Positions 45,349 to 53,566 of a stretch of DNA of 61,145 bases are shown piece by piece. Numbering within the stretch: position 1 is the stretch's first letter; each line of letters opens with the position of its first letter. Source of the stretch: Opitutus sp. GAS368. Its GTDB lineage: Bacteria; Verrucomicrobiota; Verrucomicrobiia; Opitutales; Opitutaceae. Location of the stretch: positions 1 to 61,145 of the forward strand of contig CAMDOF010000026.1 of NCBI GenBank assembly GCA_945903465.1. Reading direction: 5' to 3'. The notes under the pieces are model-generated. The model did no database searches and was not told where the DNA came from. It saw nothing but the letters and a program-made list of their open reading frames with translations. The position numbers and the translations under genes were made by a program.

Positions 45349-45654
45349 ATGAATCCCTCGCCCTCCTCTGACCCGCTTTCCCGTTTGCTTGCCAGCTGGG
45401 AGGTGGCCCCGCGACGTACCGAGGGTTTCCGGAGCGGCGTGAGATCGCGTTTGCAGGGGAATGCGGTGGTCGGGCCCTGGTGGGTATTTGTCCGGCGGCA
45501 TGCGAGTGTGGTCGGGGTAGTTTTGGTGGTGGCGGTGGCGACCGGTGGAATCTGGGGGCGGGAACAAGCGCGGGCGCGGGCCGCGTCGGAGAGTGCGGAG
45601 TTGGCGCGGGTGTATGTGCAGGGTCTGGACGCGCGGCAGATGCTGATGCCGTGA
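45349..45654 (+). CDS. CnrY-like small membrane anti-sigma factor
   Basis: A 101-residue protein with a soluble N-terminus (PLSRLLASWEVAPRRTEGFRSGVRSRL), one membrane helix (about 49-68, ASVVGVVLVVAVATGGIWG) and a short periplasmic tail. Size, topology and first position match CnrY, the anti-sigma of the cnrYXH nickel-cobalt signalling system, although sequence alone would not identify it. The stop TGA overlaps the GTG start of the next gene. Confidence 0.55.
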   Translation: MNPSPSSDPLSRLLASWEVAPRRTEGFRSGVRSRLQGNAVVGPWWVFVRRHASVVGVVLVVAVATGGIWGREQARARAASESAELARVYVQGLDARQMLMP

Positions 45655-46079
45655 GAAATATTTTTATTACGATCGGGATGTTGGGGCTGGCGGGAGGGTT
45701 AGCCTTTGGGGCATTTTTTTTGCTGAATGGGGATCGCGCGATTCATGCGGCGTCTCGCGAAGGGGATGCGCTGGCGTGGCTGCAGGCGGAGTTTCACTTG
45801 GATGCGGCGCGGTTTGCGGCGATTAAGAGGCTGCATGAGGATTACAGCATTGTCTGCGGCGAGCATTGCTCGGCGATTTTAGCCGCGCGTGAGCGCCGCG
45901 CGCCGGCGGCTGAGATCGCGGCCTTGGAGAACGTGTGTGTGGAGGCGATGACGGCTCATTTTCGGAGGGTAGCCAGCGAAATGCAGCCGGTGGAGGGTGT
46001 GCGTTATTTGGCGACGGTGTTGCCGCGAGTGGCCGGCTTCACTCATCACGGGGCTCCGAACCTGCGGATGACGCCGTGA
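45651..46079 (+). CDS. CnrX-like periplasmic metal sensor
   Basis: A 142-residue protein with an N-terminal membrane anchor (about 3-25), then a helical periplasmic domain. Candidate ligands: 'FHLDAARFAAIKRLHEDYSI', 'VCGEHCSAI' and the C-terminal 'FTHHG'. CnrX proteins (about 148 residues) bind metal in a four-helix fold through His, Glu and Met and release the anti-sigma. The Cys pair here differs from CnrX and might favour copper. The GTG at 45651 overlaps the previous stop, and its own TGA overlaps the next GTG start. Confidence 0.6.
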   Translation: MRNIFITIGMLGLAGGLAFGAFFLLNGDRAIHAASREGDALAWLQAEFHLDAARFAAIKRLHEDYSIVCGEHCSAILAARERRAPAAEIAALENVCVEAMTAHFRRVASEMQPVEGVRYLATVLPRVAGFTHHGAPNLRMTP

Positions 46080-46702
46080 CCTTCGCCCCCGAGGTTCCTC
46101 TGGACGCGACGGCCACCGCGGCGTTGGCGACCGCGGCAGCGGCGGCGGTGCGCGAGGACGATCGGAGTTTGATGGCTGGGGTGCAGCGGGGCGACGAGGG
46201 AGCGTTTGGCCGCTTATTGGAACGGTGGGAGTTGCCGGTGAAGGCGGTGATTATGCGGCTGGTCTTGAATACGAGCGAGGCGGAGGATTTGGCGCAGGAG
46301 ACTTTTGTGCGGGTGTGGCAGCAGCGGTCCAAGTATCGGGTGGGTGCAGAATTTCGCCCGTGGCTTTTCGCGATTGCGGTGAATCTGGCGAGGAATCGGC
46401 TGCGGTGGTGGCGGCGGCGGCCGGAGGTCGCGTTATCGACCTGGATAGAAACGGAGAGTGCGGCGGTCGGTCGCTCCGAGGTGGGTGCGGGTGAGTTGGA
46501 AGCCGCGGAGCGTGCGGCGGCACTACGGGCGGCGCTGGCGGCTCTGCCGACTGATTTACGTGAAGCTCTGGTGCTTTTTGAATACGAGGAACTGTCGCAC
46601 GCGGAGATCGCCGGTGTGGTTGGGGCTTCGGCGAAAGCGGTGGAAACTCGGATTTACCGAGCTAGAGAAAAACTACGCGAGGCCCTGGCTGGTTGGATCT
46701 AG
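46076..46702 (+). CDS. ECF sigma factor (CnrH-like)
   Basis: A 208-residue sigma factor with region 2 ('EAEDLAQETFVRVWQQRSKYR' and 'FRPWLFAIAVNLARNRLRWWRRR') and region 4 ('ALPTDLREALVLFEYEELSHAEIAGV' with a helix-turn-helix 'VGASAKAVETRIYRAREKL'). The GTG at 46076 overlaps the sensor stop; about 30 Ala/Thr-rich residues precede region 2. It ends TAG-TGA. In the cnrYXH arrangement it is freed by metal and transcribes its own module and the efflux genes. It converges with the operon ending at 46760. Confidence 0.88.
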   Translation: MTFAPEVPLDATATAALATAAAAAVREDDRSLMAGVQRGDEGAFGRLLERWELPVKAVIMRLVLNTSEAEDLAQETFVRVWQQRSKYRVGAEFRPWLFAIAVNLARNRLRWWRRRPEVALSTWIETESAAVGRSEVGAGELEAAERAAALRAALAALPTDLREALVLFEYEELSHAEIAGVVGASAKAVETRIYRAREKLREALAGWI

Positions 46703-46759
46703 TGAGCGCAAGCGAGGTTGCGGCGGGTGGTTCTGAAAACGGGGTGGCGAGCGGTTAGT

Positions 46760-47329
46760 TCAGGGATGTTGCGCGGTGTCGTCCTGATTCCACATTTTTT
46801 TATCGGGGCCGGCGCTGCGGATTTCCATCTGGCGCGCGCTCTCGGCGTGGAAGAAAAAAGGCGTGCCCCAGCGGTCACAGAGCTCGCCCGCAGAGTTGAT
46901 GGCCGGATGGTCCGGAGGGATCAGCGCCAGCCGCAGGCGGTTGCGACCTGTGAGTACGGCGGTAATTTCGGCGTTGGTGCCCACGGGGTTACCATCTCGG
47001 GGAAAATTAGTTTGGAAGGAGGTGATGACCTCCAGGACGATGCGCAGGTCGGCTTGAATATCGCCCGATGGCGAGTTGAGGGAGTCGGCGAGGGTCGAGC
47101 GCTCGGCGGGGGCGCCGGGGCTTTGGACTGGAGTGGCAATCTTCGATCCTCCGGATCGCGCAGCCTGAGAGGTTGCGGTTGGCGCGAACGATGTCGGGGG
47201 ATCGCTGGGCGCGGAGTGGAGGTCGCGGGTGGATGCGGCGCGCTCGCGGCGGCTGAAGACGAAAACGCTGAGCACGGCCACGATCGCGAGCAGCGCGCCG
47301 GCCGCCGGCAGAGCACGACGGAGGTTCAT
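46760..47329 (-). CDS. Anchored protein with a GspG-like C-terminus
   Basis: A 189-residue protein with one N-terminal membrane helix (AAGALLAIVAVLSVFVFS), a Pro/Ser/Thr-rich linker, and a C-terminal domain whose end 'LCDRWGTPFFFHAE...MEIRSAGPDKKMWNQDD' matches the calcium-loop end of major pseudopilins (D-W/P-W-G...RSxGPDG). It has no prepilin cleavage motif. It is the last gene of the DUF1800-DUF1501 operon; its ATG at 47329 overlaps the DUF1501 stop. A structural or export role is inferred from the pseudopilin-like tail. Confidence 0.65.
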   Translation of the reverse strand: MNLRRALPAAGALLAIVAVLSVFVFSRRERAASTRDLHSAPSDPPTSFAPTATSQAARSGGSKIATPVQSPGAPAERSTLADSLNSPSGDIQADLRIVLEVITSFQTNFPRDGNPVGTNAEITAVLTGRNRLRLALIPPDHPAINSAGELCDRWGTPFFFHAESARQMEIRSAGPDKKMWNQDDTAQHP

Positions 47330-48786
47330 CCCATGAAGCCGAGGTTGGGTTTGGCGAATCGGCCGATATTGGGGAGGACGGTGTGCAGATCGCTCGCGCT
47401 GACGCCGAACCAAGTCGCGAGTGTCGAGGCGTATTCATCGACGCTGGTGGTCGGGATCCAGCGGCCCTGGCCGGTATCGTCGGGGCCGTTGATCGCGAGA
47501 GTCGGCATTTTCCCATAGAGCTCGGTGCCGCGGACGGCGCCACCGACGACGAAGTGGTGACTGCCCCAGCCGTGGTCGGAGCCATCGCCGTTTGAGCGAA
47601 AGGTACGGCCGAAATCGGAGGCGGTGAAGGTGGTGACCTGGTTGGAGACGCCGAGCTCGATGGTGGCTTTGTAGAAGGCATTGACGGCCTCGCTGATTTG
47701 CGAGAGCAGGCCGGCGTGGGTGCCGCTCGTGGGATCGGTATTGACGAGCTGGCCGGCGTGAAGATCCCAGCCGCCGAGTTGAACGAAGAAGATTTGGCGC
47801 TTGAGTCCGAGGTTTGGCGAAGCGGCGATGAGGCGGGCGGCCATCTTGAGTTGGTTGCCGGCGGATGTGCTGGGGAAGACGGTGGCGAGGGTGCCAGATG
47901 CGCTGAGGACGGTGTTGAGGAGGTCCGAGCTCGCGATAGCGTCGGTTGAGGCGGAGGCGAAAGCCGTTTCGAAAAGGCTCGATTGCTGGGCGGCGAAGAG
48001 GTCTTTCTGGGCCTTAAACCGGATTCCATCGACAGAGGTGGCGCTGGAAGTGCTGCCTGTGAGAGTGGGTGCGCCGCTGGTGCTGATGGCGTACTGGGTG
48101 ACTTGGGCGCCGACTTGAAACGTGTTTTTGCCCGCGATGCTGATGGACATCGAAATCTGTTCGCTGGTGTTGAACGCGTTGACGAGATCGGCGACCCGAC
48201 CACCCCAGCCGGTGGAGGTGGGTTTGTCCGGGACGCTATGTTGCCATTGAACTTGTTGGTCGCTGTGCGAGAACAGTTGGGGCGGGAGCGGGACGCTCTT
48301 GGCGTTGTACTGACTCTTGGAGGTAGGATAAACGAGGGTGCCGGCATTTGCGATGAGAGCGGCTTTGCCGGAATTGAAGAGGGCATGGAGCTCGTCGACG
48401 GCGGGATGGAGGCCCCAAGTCCGGCCATCTGATGTTTTGGGGGTAATCGGGAGGAGGCTGGCCCGAGGAATCGCGAGGTTGGAGCGAGCGGCGGCGTAGG
48501 CGGCGTAGCTGGCGCCGTCGGTCACGAGACCGGTGCCCATGGGGATGATGAGATTATTCGCGTCGTTGCCGCCGTTGAGGAAGAGACAGACGAGGGCTTT
48601 GTAGTCGGAACCGATGGGGGCGCCGGCGACCGGAGGCAGTTGGGGGCCATTGTTGGGGCTCGCGGCGGCGCCCATGAGACGGAGGCTGCCGAGCGTGGAG
48701 AGAAGACCGGTGGCGCCGACGGCGGCGCAACAGGCGTTGCCAAGAAATTCGCGGCGGGAAACTTCGGGGGCGGACTTTTTACTCAT
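47326..48786 (-). CDS. DUF1501 protein, Tat-exported
   Basis: A 486-residue protein with a twin-arginine signal (SRREFLGNACCAAVGATG), followed by the DUF1501 domain: 'LVCLFLNGGNDANNLIIPM', 'GRTWGLHPAVDELHALFNSG', 'VAQLGGWDLH'-type segment (FFVQLGGWDLHAGQ), and 'FTASDFGRTFRSNGDGSDHGWGSHHFVVGG'. The fold is related to sulfatases and alkaline phosphatases. It always travels with DUF1800 in planctomycetes and verrucomicrobia; function unknown. It starts 128 bp after DUF1800 and is coupled to the next gene. Confidence 0.9.
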   Translation of the reverse strand: MSKKSAPEVSRREFLGNACCAAVGATGLLSTLGSLRLMGAAASPNNGPQLPPVAGAPIGSDYKALVCLFLNGGNDANNLIIPMGTGLVTDGASYAAYAAARSNLAIPRASLLPITPKTSDGRTWGLHPAVDELHALFNSGKAALIANAGTLVYPTSKSQYNAKSVPLPPQLFSHSDQQVQWQHSVPDKPTSTGWGGRVADLVNAFNTSEQISMSISIAGKNTFQVGAQVTQYAISTSGAPTLTGSTSSATSVDGIRFKAQKDLFAAQQSSLFETAFASASTDAIASSDLLNTVLSASGTLATVFPSTSAGNQLKMAARLIAASPNLGLKRQIFFVQLGGWDLHAGQLVNTDPTSGTHAGLLSQISEAVNAFYKATIELGVSNQVTTFTASDFGRTFRSNGDGSDHGWGSHHFVVGGAVRGTELYGKMPTLAINGPDDTGQGRWIPTTSVDEYASTLATWFGVSASDLHTVLPNIGRFAKPNLGFMG

Positions 48787-48914
48787 GGAAGTGGAAGGAG
48801 AGAGGTTGGAAACTGTGGGAGCGGCGGAGCGGCCAGGATGGAATGAGTGGCGGATGGCTGATCGATAACGGGCGCAGCGGCGAGAGGCAGGCGCCTCGGG
48901 TCATCGCCGAGGGT

Positions 48915-51900
48915 TTATTTTTGAATGGCAGCCGAAGGGTTGGTGAGGACGAGGAGAATCGCGGATTTAACGCGATCGAGGGCGGTCGTACTGGTCGGGA
49001 GCGCGGCAAGGGCGGTGGTGATCCGAGTACGGGCCGCGGTGGGTAGAGAGTCGGCGGTGAGCAAATTGCTGAGATGATCGAGGAGCGCGGTGGGGTTACT
49101 GGCCAGAGTCTCCTCGTAGGTGAGGTTGAGCGTCAGCGTGTAGGGGGCGGCGGTGGTGGGCACGCCATTGGTCGTCGGGATGGCGGCGAGGACAAAACCG
49201 CGGTAATAATTTGGCGCGCTCAAGGCGAAATTGTCATCGGTGATTTCGAACTCAGGCGCGACGAGCCCGGCCGAAGCGAGCGGCCCAGGCAGGACGTAGT
49301 CGGGGTGGTAGAAGTTGAACACCGTTGGTGAGCGGAGTGCGGCTTGCCCGATGCTCCCGATGGCGCTGTAGGGGAGGGTGCTGGAGTTGATGGTGGAAAT
49401 CTCGCCTTGGGTGAGGGGGCGCGCGGTCGTTCCGTTGATGACGATGCCGTTGATCGTATGGCGAAGGCCGAGGAACCGCCCGCTGGTTGAAGAGGCGCCG
49501 AAGGATCGGAGCAGCCCGGTCATCCGCAGGAGCGGTTCCTTTAATTTACCGTAGGTGACGTTGCTTGAGACCGCGGGTGAACGTGCCTCATAATCGGTCA
49601 AAATAGTGCGAATCACAGCACCCAGCTCGCCGCGTTTGCCCGTGCCATCGTTAACGAATTTTTGGGCGACACGGTAAACGTAGCCTGGGCTCGGATTGCT
49701 GGTGACCAAGCGCTGGATGAGCAGTTTGGAAATAAACGGCGGCGTGTTGTTGTGGGCGAAGAGGGCGTCGAGGGCGAGTTGAAGATCCTTGGTTCCGCCT
49801 TGGTTAGCGGGAATCGGCGTAACGCTGACGGGGCTGAGATTCTTCGCGGTGTCATCATGCGACGTCGCGAAGAGCTGCATCGGGCTGATGTAGTTGGCGC
49901 CGGCCGTGCGGAAGGCGGTCGTGCTCGTCGACGGGTAGGCCCAACCCGTGAAGACTTTGGCGAGTTCGGTGATCGTGGTCTGGTCGTAGGTTGCCACGGG
50001 CAAGCCGTCGGCGCTGAGGGCGAGGGTGCCGTCGGGTTGGAGTTGGCTGAGCCCGATGGTAAAAAGCTGCATGACTTCGCGGGCATAATTTTCATCGGGG
50101 GTCGTGCCGGCGCCGGGGTCGGCCTTGGCGTTGCGGAGGGAGCTGAGATATTCGCCCATCATGGGGCTGAGGGTGACGTTTTCGAGTAACGTGCGGAAAT
50201 TGCCGAAAGCACCCTTGCCGAGAATGTCGTAGTAGTTGGCGAGAGGTTCGCTCCGGCTGTCATCGCCCAAGGCAATATCGGAAGTTACGAGGATCTGGCT
50301 GAGCGCGTAAGCGACGCGTTGGCGGAGTTGGTCCGGCGCGGTGAGCGCTAATTTGAACCAAGCTGATTGCCGATTCGGCATATGGATCGCGTTCCAGTTG
50401 GTGAAACTTGAGCTGCCGCCGAAATTGGTGCGGTCGGCCACGGTGGCGGTCCGGTGAGAACTAAAAGGGAGGTCCATCTGGGAGGTGATCCACGTCTCGA
50501 GGTTGCCGCCGGTTAGCGTATCAATTTCCGCCTTGGTCGGTCCGAATGTGGCTTGCGTGAGAAAGCGGGCTGCATCTGTCGCGGTGACGGCGCTGAGCAC
50601 CGGGGTGGGGGCGCTCGCGGGTGCCGTGAAGACGCGGGAGCCCGCGCCCGCGATGAAGGTGCCTTTAACTTCGCCGGACGGGAACTTGGCTGTGTCGATG
50701 CGGACCGAGATGTTGCCACTCTTCAGGGCATCGAGCAGGGCGGTGCTGGAGTAGGGTCCGGTCGGCGTAAACGTCCACTGGGCGCCGATGACTTGGCCCT
50801 GGGGCAGATTAAAAACATAATCCTCGGTGCTGCCGATGGTGAGGTGGGCCGTCACTTGAGTGGAACTTAAGTTACTGAAGCTGACGTTGACGGCGGCGAT
50901 CGCGCCATTCGAGCTTAGGAGGATCGACGCCGTGCCGGACGCGGTTGAGCCGCCGCTGGCAGTGGTGGTGGGGCGGACCGAGGCGATGTAGAGAGTGGCG
51001 CTGCTGTCGGCAATGTCGACCTTCGCGGACGCCTGCGCTCCGAGCGTGTAGGCGCTATTCGCGACCAGCGTGAGCACGACCGTGTCGGTACCCTCCGCTT
51101 GTAAATCCGGATTCGGCAGCAAGGGAAGCTTCGCCGTCGCCGCGCCGGCTGGAATGACGAGAGAACCCGAGAGCAACGCGTAGTCGAACCCGTTAACGGC
51201 AGAACCACCGATTCCGTAAGTGATACTGAGTGGATCGAACGTCGAACCCGTGCGACTAAAGGTGTATTCCCCATTGTTGCTGCCGGTCTCGTCGGCGGAT
51301 GCCTTGGAGGCAATCAGGGTGACGACGGGCCGTTCCGTGGGAGTGATATCGTAAACTTCAACGAGGGCGACGCCGGTGGTGTTGCCGACGCCGATTGCTT
51401 GGATGGAGTAATTGCCAGCAGGGAGATCGACGAGGAGGGCGGCGTCGCGGCTACCGGTGGTAAACGCGAAGGCGCCCGCTTGGAGAAACGCCGCGGTCAG
51501 CGTGGCTGCGCTGGCGGCACTGCCGCCGACCGGGGTGCTCCAATTATCATTTGTGGCCACCGTAGTCGCGGGGCTGCCGTTGCGGAGAAGGATGAGCGAG
51601 GGATCGACGAGCGCGCCGGGGACGCCGAGCGCTGTCAGCGAGGGGCCGGCGGCGCGGATGAGGAGTTTGCGGGTGCCGGTGCCGGCGGTGATCACGAAGC
51701 CGGGGGTCAGGACACCGACGGCGCCGGCTTGGGCGCGCGTCGATAGGTTCAGAAACTTACCCGCGGGCGCACCGACTTCGTACACCTCGACGATGGCGGT
51801 GCCGGTCGTGCCGCCGGCCCCGTTGACCACGGCCGAGTAGGATCCTGGGGCAAGAGTCGTGACAATACCGGCGTCTTTCGAGCCAGCAGATAGCGCGAAC

Positions 51901-52256
51901 GCCCCGACCGAGTTGAAGGCGGCGAGGTCGGCGCTGTTCCAGTTGTCATTGGTGGCGACAACCCTATTGTCCTTATCATAAATAGTCAGGACGGGGTCGG
52001 CGAGGGTGCCGGAGACGTTGAAGGGCGCGGCGGCGAGTCGTGGGCCGACGGCGCGGATCACGACCTGCTTGGGCGCCGTGCCGCCCACGTAGAACCCAGC
52101 GGTCAGCACATCGGCGCCCGTGCCAACTCGCGTGAGGGTTGAGACATTGACGAGGCGGGTATCTTGGGCCCGCGTACTCGTTGTGACGAACAATGGGAGC
52201 GCGAGTGTGATTGCTACAATGAGGGGAATCGTGAAACCGAGGCGCGGATTTTTCAT
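48915..52256 (-). CDS. DUF1800 protein with repeat, Calx-beta and CHRD domains
   Basis: A 1,113-residue exported protein. After the signal peptide there are two tandem copies of a module of about 130 residues ('VGPRLAAAPFNVSGTLADP...NDNWNSADLAAF' and 'AAGPSLTALGVPGALVDP...NDNWSTPVGG'). Next comes a Calx-beta-like domain (about 305-410), a CHRD domain (about 420-540, 'AHLTIGSTEDYVFNLPQGQ' and 'GEVKGTFIAG'), and a C-terminal DUF1800 domain (about 560-1100, 'FLTQATFGPTKAEIDTL' and 'NYAREVMQLFTIGLSQLQPDG'). DUF1800 is found with DUF1501 at the cell envelope; its role is unknown. First gene of the three-gene operon. Confidence 0.88.
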   Translation of the reverse strand: MKNPRLGFTIPLIVAITLALPLFVTTSTRAQDTRLVNVSTLTRVGTGADVLTAGFYVGGTAPKQVVIRAVGPRLAAAPFNVSGTLADPVLTIYDKDNRVVATNDNWNSADLAAFNSVGAFALSAGSKDAGIVTTLAPGSYSAVVNGAGGTTGTAIVEVYEVGAPAGKFLNLSTRAQAGAVGVLTPGFVITAGTGTRKLLIRAAGPSLTALGVPGALVDPSLILLRNGSPATTVATNDNWSTPVGGSAASAATLTAAFLQAGAFAFTTGSRDAALLVDLPAGNYSIQAIGVGNTTGVALVEVYDITPTERPVVTLIASKASADETGSNNGEYTFSRTGSTFDPLSITYGIGGSAVNGFDYALLSGSLVIPAGAATAKLPLLPNPDLQAEGTDTVVLTLVANSAYTLGAQASAKVDIADSSATLYIASVRPTTTASGGSTASGTASILLSSNGAIAAVNVSFSNLSSTQVTAHLTIGSTEDYVFNLPQGQVIGAQWTFTPTGPYSSTALLDALKSGNISVRIDTAKFPSGEVKGTFIAGAGSRVFTAPASAPTPVLSAVTATDAARFLTQATFGPTKAEIDTLTGGNLETWITSQMDLPFSSHRTATVADRTNFGGSSSFTNWNAIHMPNRQSAWFKLALTAPDQLRQRVAYALSQILVTSDIALGDDSRSEPLANYYDILGKGAFGNFRTLLENVTLSPMMGEYLSSLRNAKADPGAGTTPDENYAREVMQLFTIGLSQLQPDGTLALSADGLPVATYDQTTITELAKVFTGWAYPSTSTTAFRTAGANYISPMQLFATSHDDTAKNLSPVSVTPIPANQGGTKDLQLALDALFAHNNTPPFISKLLIQRLVTSNPSPGYVYRVAQKFVNDGTGKRGELGAVIRTILTDYEARSPAVSSNVTYGKLKEPLLRMTGLLRSFGASSTSGRFLGLRHTINGIVINGTTARPLTQGEISTINSSTLPYSAIGSIGQAALRSPTVFNFYHPDYVLPGPLASAGLVAPEFEITDDNFALSAPNYYRGFVLAAIPTTNGVPTTAAPYTLTLNLTYEETLASNPTALLDHLSNLLTADSLPTAARTRITTALAALPTSTTALDRVKSAILLVLTNPSAAIQK

Positions 52257-52485
52257 GCGGGAAGGTTTTTTGAGCTGTTTCGGCCAATTTTTATGAAGGG
52301 CGCCAAGACGAGAGTGAGTTTAGTGTTTTGTCCCTAGTCTGTCGCGGAAGCTACTTTGGTTTTTTTAGCTGGCAAGCTCGTTGCGGGTCTTTCTTCAAGG
52401 TGAAGGCGCCGCGCTTCTCTTAGCGTGGAGCAAGCCGACGCACGCGAAAGGGCTTCGCGCCAGCAGGTACGTCGAGCAAACAGGA

Positions 52486-52520
52486 AGGCCGAGCTACAGG
52501 CCGAGCTACAGGCCGAGCTA
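52486..52520. repeat. 12-bp tandem repeat, 2.9 copies
   Basis: AGGCCGAGCTAC is repeated at 52486-52497 and 52498-52509, with a third partial copy to 52520. Non-coding, upstream of DUF1800. Confidence 0.85.
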
Positions 52521-52829
52521 AAATAAAGGAGGTTCTCCGCTATTTTCGGTGGGTGAACCGCGGTTAAATTCGATGCGGAAAGAGCCGACCCTGTTACCGC
52601 AAGCGCGAACGCGCCCTGCTTTTAGTGGCCTCGCCGCGAGATTTTATAAAAAGGAAAAATTCCCCAGCCCAACGGGAGAAGGGTCACAGGTGACGTGGTG
52701 CCCGTGGCGCTTTCTTCGCGCGGATCGCGGTTCCGTCTGCATTAAATACAACCCTCGCGACAGCCACCCAAGCCCTGCGGGGCGCGGAACCGGGGCGCAC
52801 CCCTTTTGCGGCGTTACTCGCGAGGAGTC

Positions 52830-52936
52830 TGTCGGACTTAGCCGCCTGGAGGCGTTGGTGGCTCCCTATGCGACTTTTGATTAACTCAAACTCGCAAATA
52901 ATCGCTTCCGGAAGCCTCTATTTTCTAAGTCCGACA
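52830..52936. repeat. 12-bp perfect inverted repeat
   Basis: TGTCGGACTTAG at 52830-52841 is the exact reverse complement of 52925-52936, with 83 bp between. No transposase or target duplication is visible, so a miniature element is only a guess. Confidence 0.5.
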
Positions 52937-53421
52937 AGCCGCTAGGAGCAGCGAGGCACCACCAAAAATGGTGGCCCAAGGCGGGCTTGGTTGCCGAGCG
53001 GACCGGCTGGCCGAAAATGATATTCACGTAGCTTGCCGCTGGAATTTTTCCGTGCCGCGGGCGGCGCTGCGACGCTCGCGCTGATGGCCCCAGCGGGAGA
53101 GGCATTTTTCCGTAAGCGAGGGCGGCGCATTGCGGGTGATGCGTGGACTTGCTGGCGTTCACGGCTACGCGGCAGAAAAAAGTCTCCTGAAATTTTTGGG
53201 TGGTGGTTGCTATTGTCAGGCGGTGACGTCTGGCAGAGGTAAATACGGGACGGCCGGCCGTAATGCCGATGGGAAGGCGGCCCACCGCGGTCCCGGCCAT
53301 TTTTGTTGGCGTCAGCCAAGGGAGCGGCCGCCAAGCCCACGCGCTGGCAGGCCCTTCCCGCTTTTTTTGTGGGGATGCTTCGGCTGGGGCGGGTTGGTGG
53401 GCGCGAAACTAATGCAACGCC

Positions 53422-53531
53422 CACGCCGGGTAATCAGCCGGACGGTGAATCGGAAGGGGGCATATATTGCAGCACATTTTGCTTCCTCCTTGCACGCCGG
53501 GTAATCAGCCGGACGGTGAATCGGAAGGGGG
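53422..53531. repeat. 39-bp exact direct repeat
   Basis: Copies at 53422-53460 and 53493-53531 are identical, starting CACGCCGGGTAATCAGCC, with 32 AT-richer bases between them. They end 35 bp from the pyruvate kinase stop. The two-copy structure could be a duplicated regulatory segment, a recombination footprint or a two-unit satellite; I see no partner elsewhere in the window. Confidence 0.9.
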
Positions 53532-53566
53532 TGGGTGCGCGGGGCCGCTCGAATAGGCCAAGATTT

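Larger units (their letters stand above)
52257..53566. other. 1.3-kb non-coding region with short repeats
   Basis: The largest gap in the window. Open frames on both strands (for example 52549-52884 and 52942-53424) give Pro/Arg/Ala-rich translations with motifs like PSPTGEG that are typical of non-coding GC-rich DNA, so I do not call genes. It holds a 12-bp tandem repeat, a 12-bp inverted repeat and a 39-bp direct repeat, listed separately. It must contain the promoter of DUF1800. Confidence 0.6.

Noticed and set aside
52549..53424. Open frames of 112-160 codons on both strands of the large gap
   Set aside because: Translations are Pro/Arg/Ala-rich with intergenic-type motifs, no start context, and overlapping frames on both strands.
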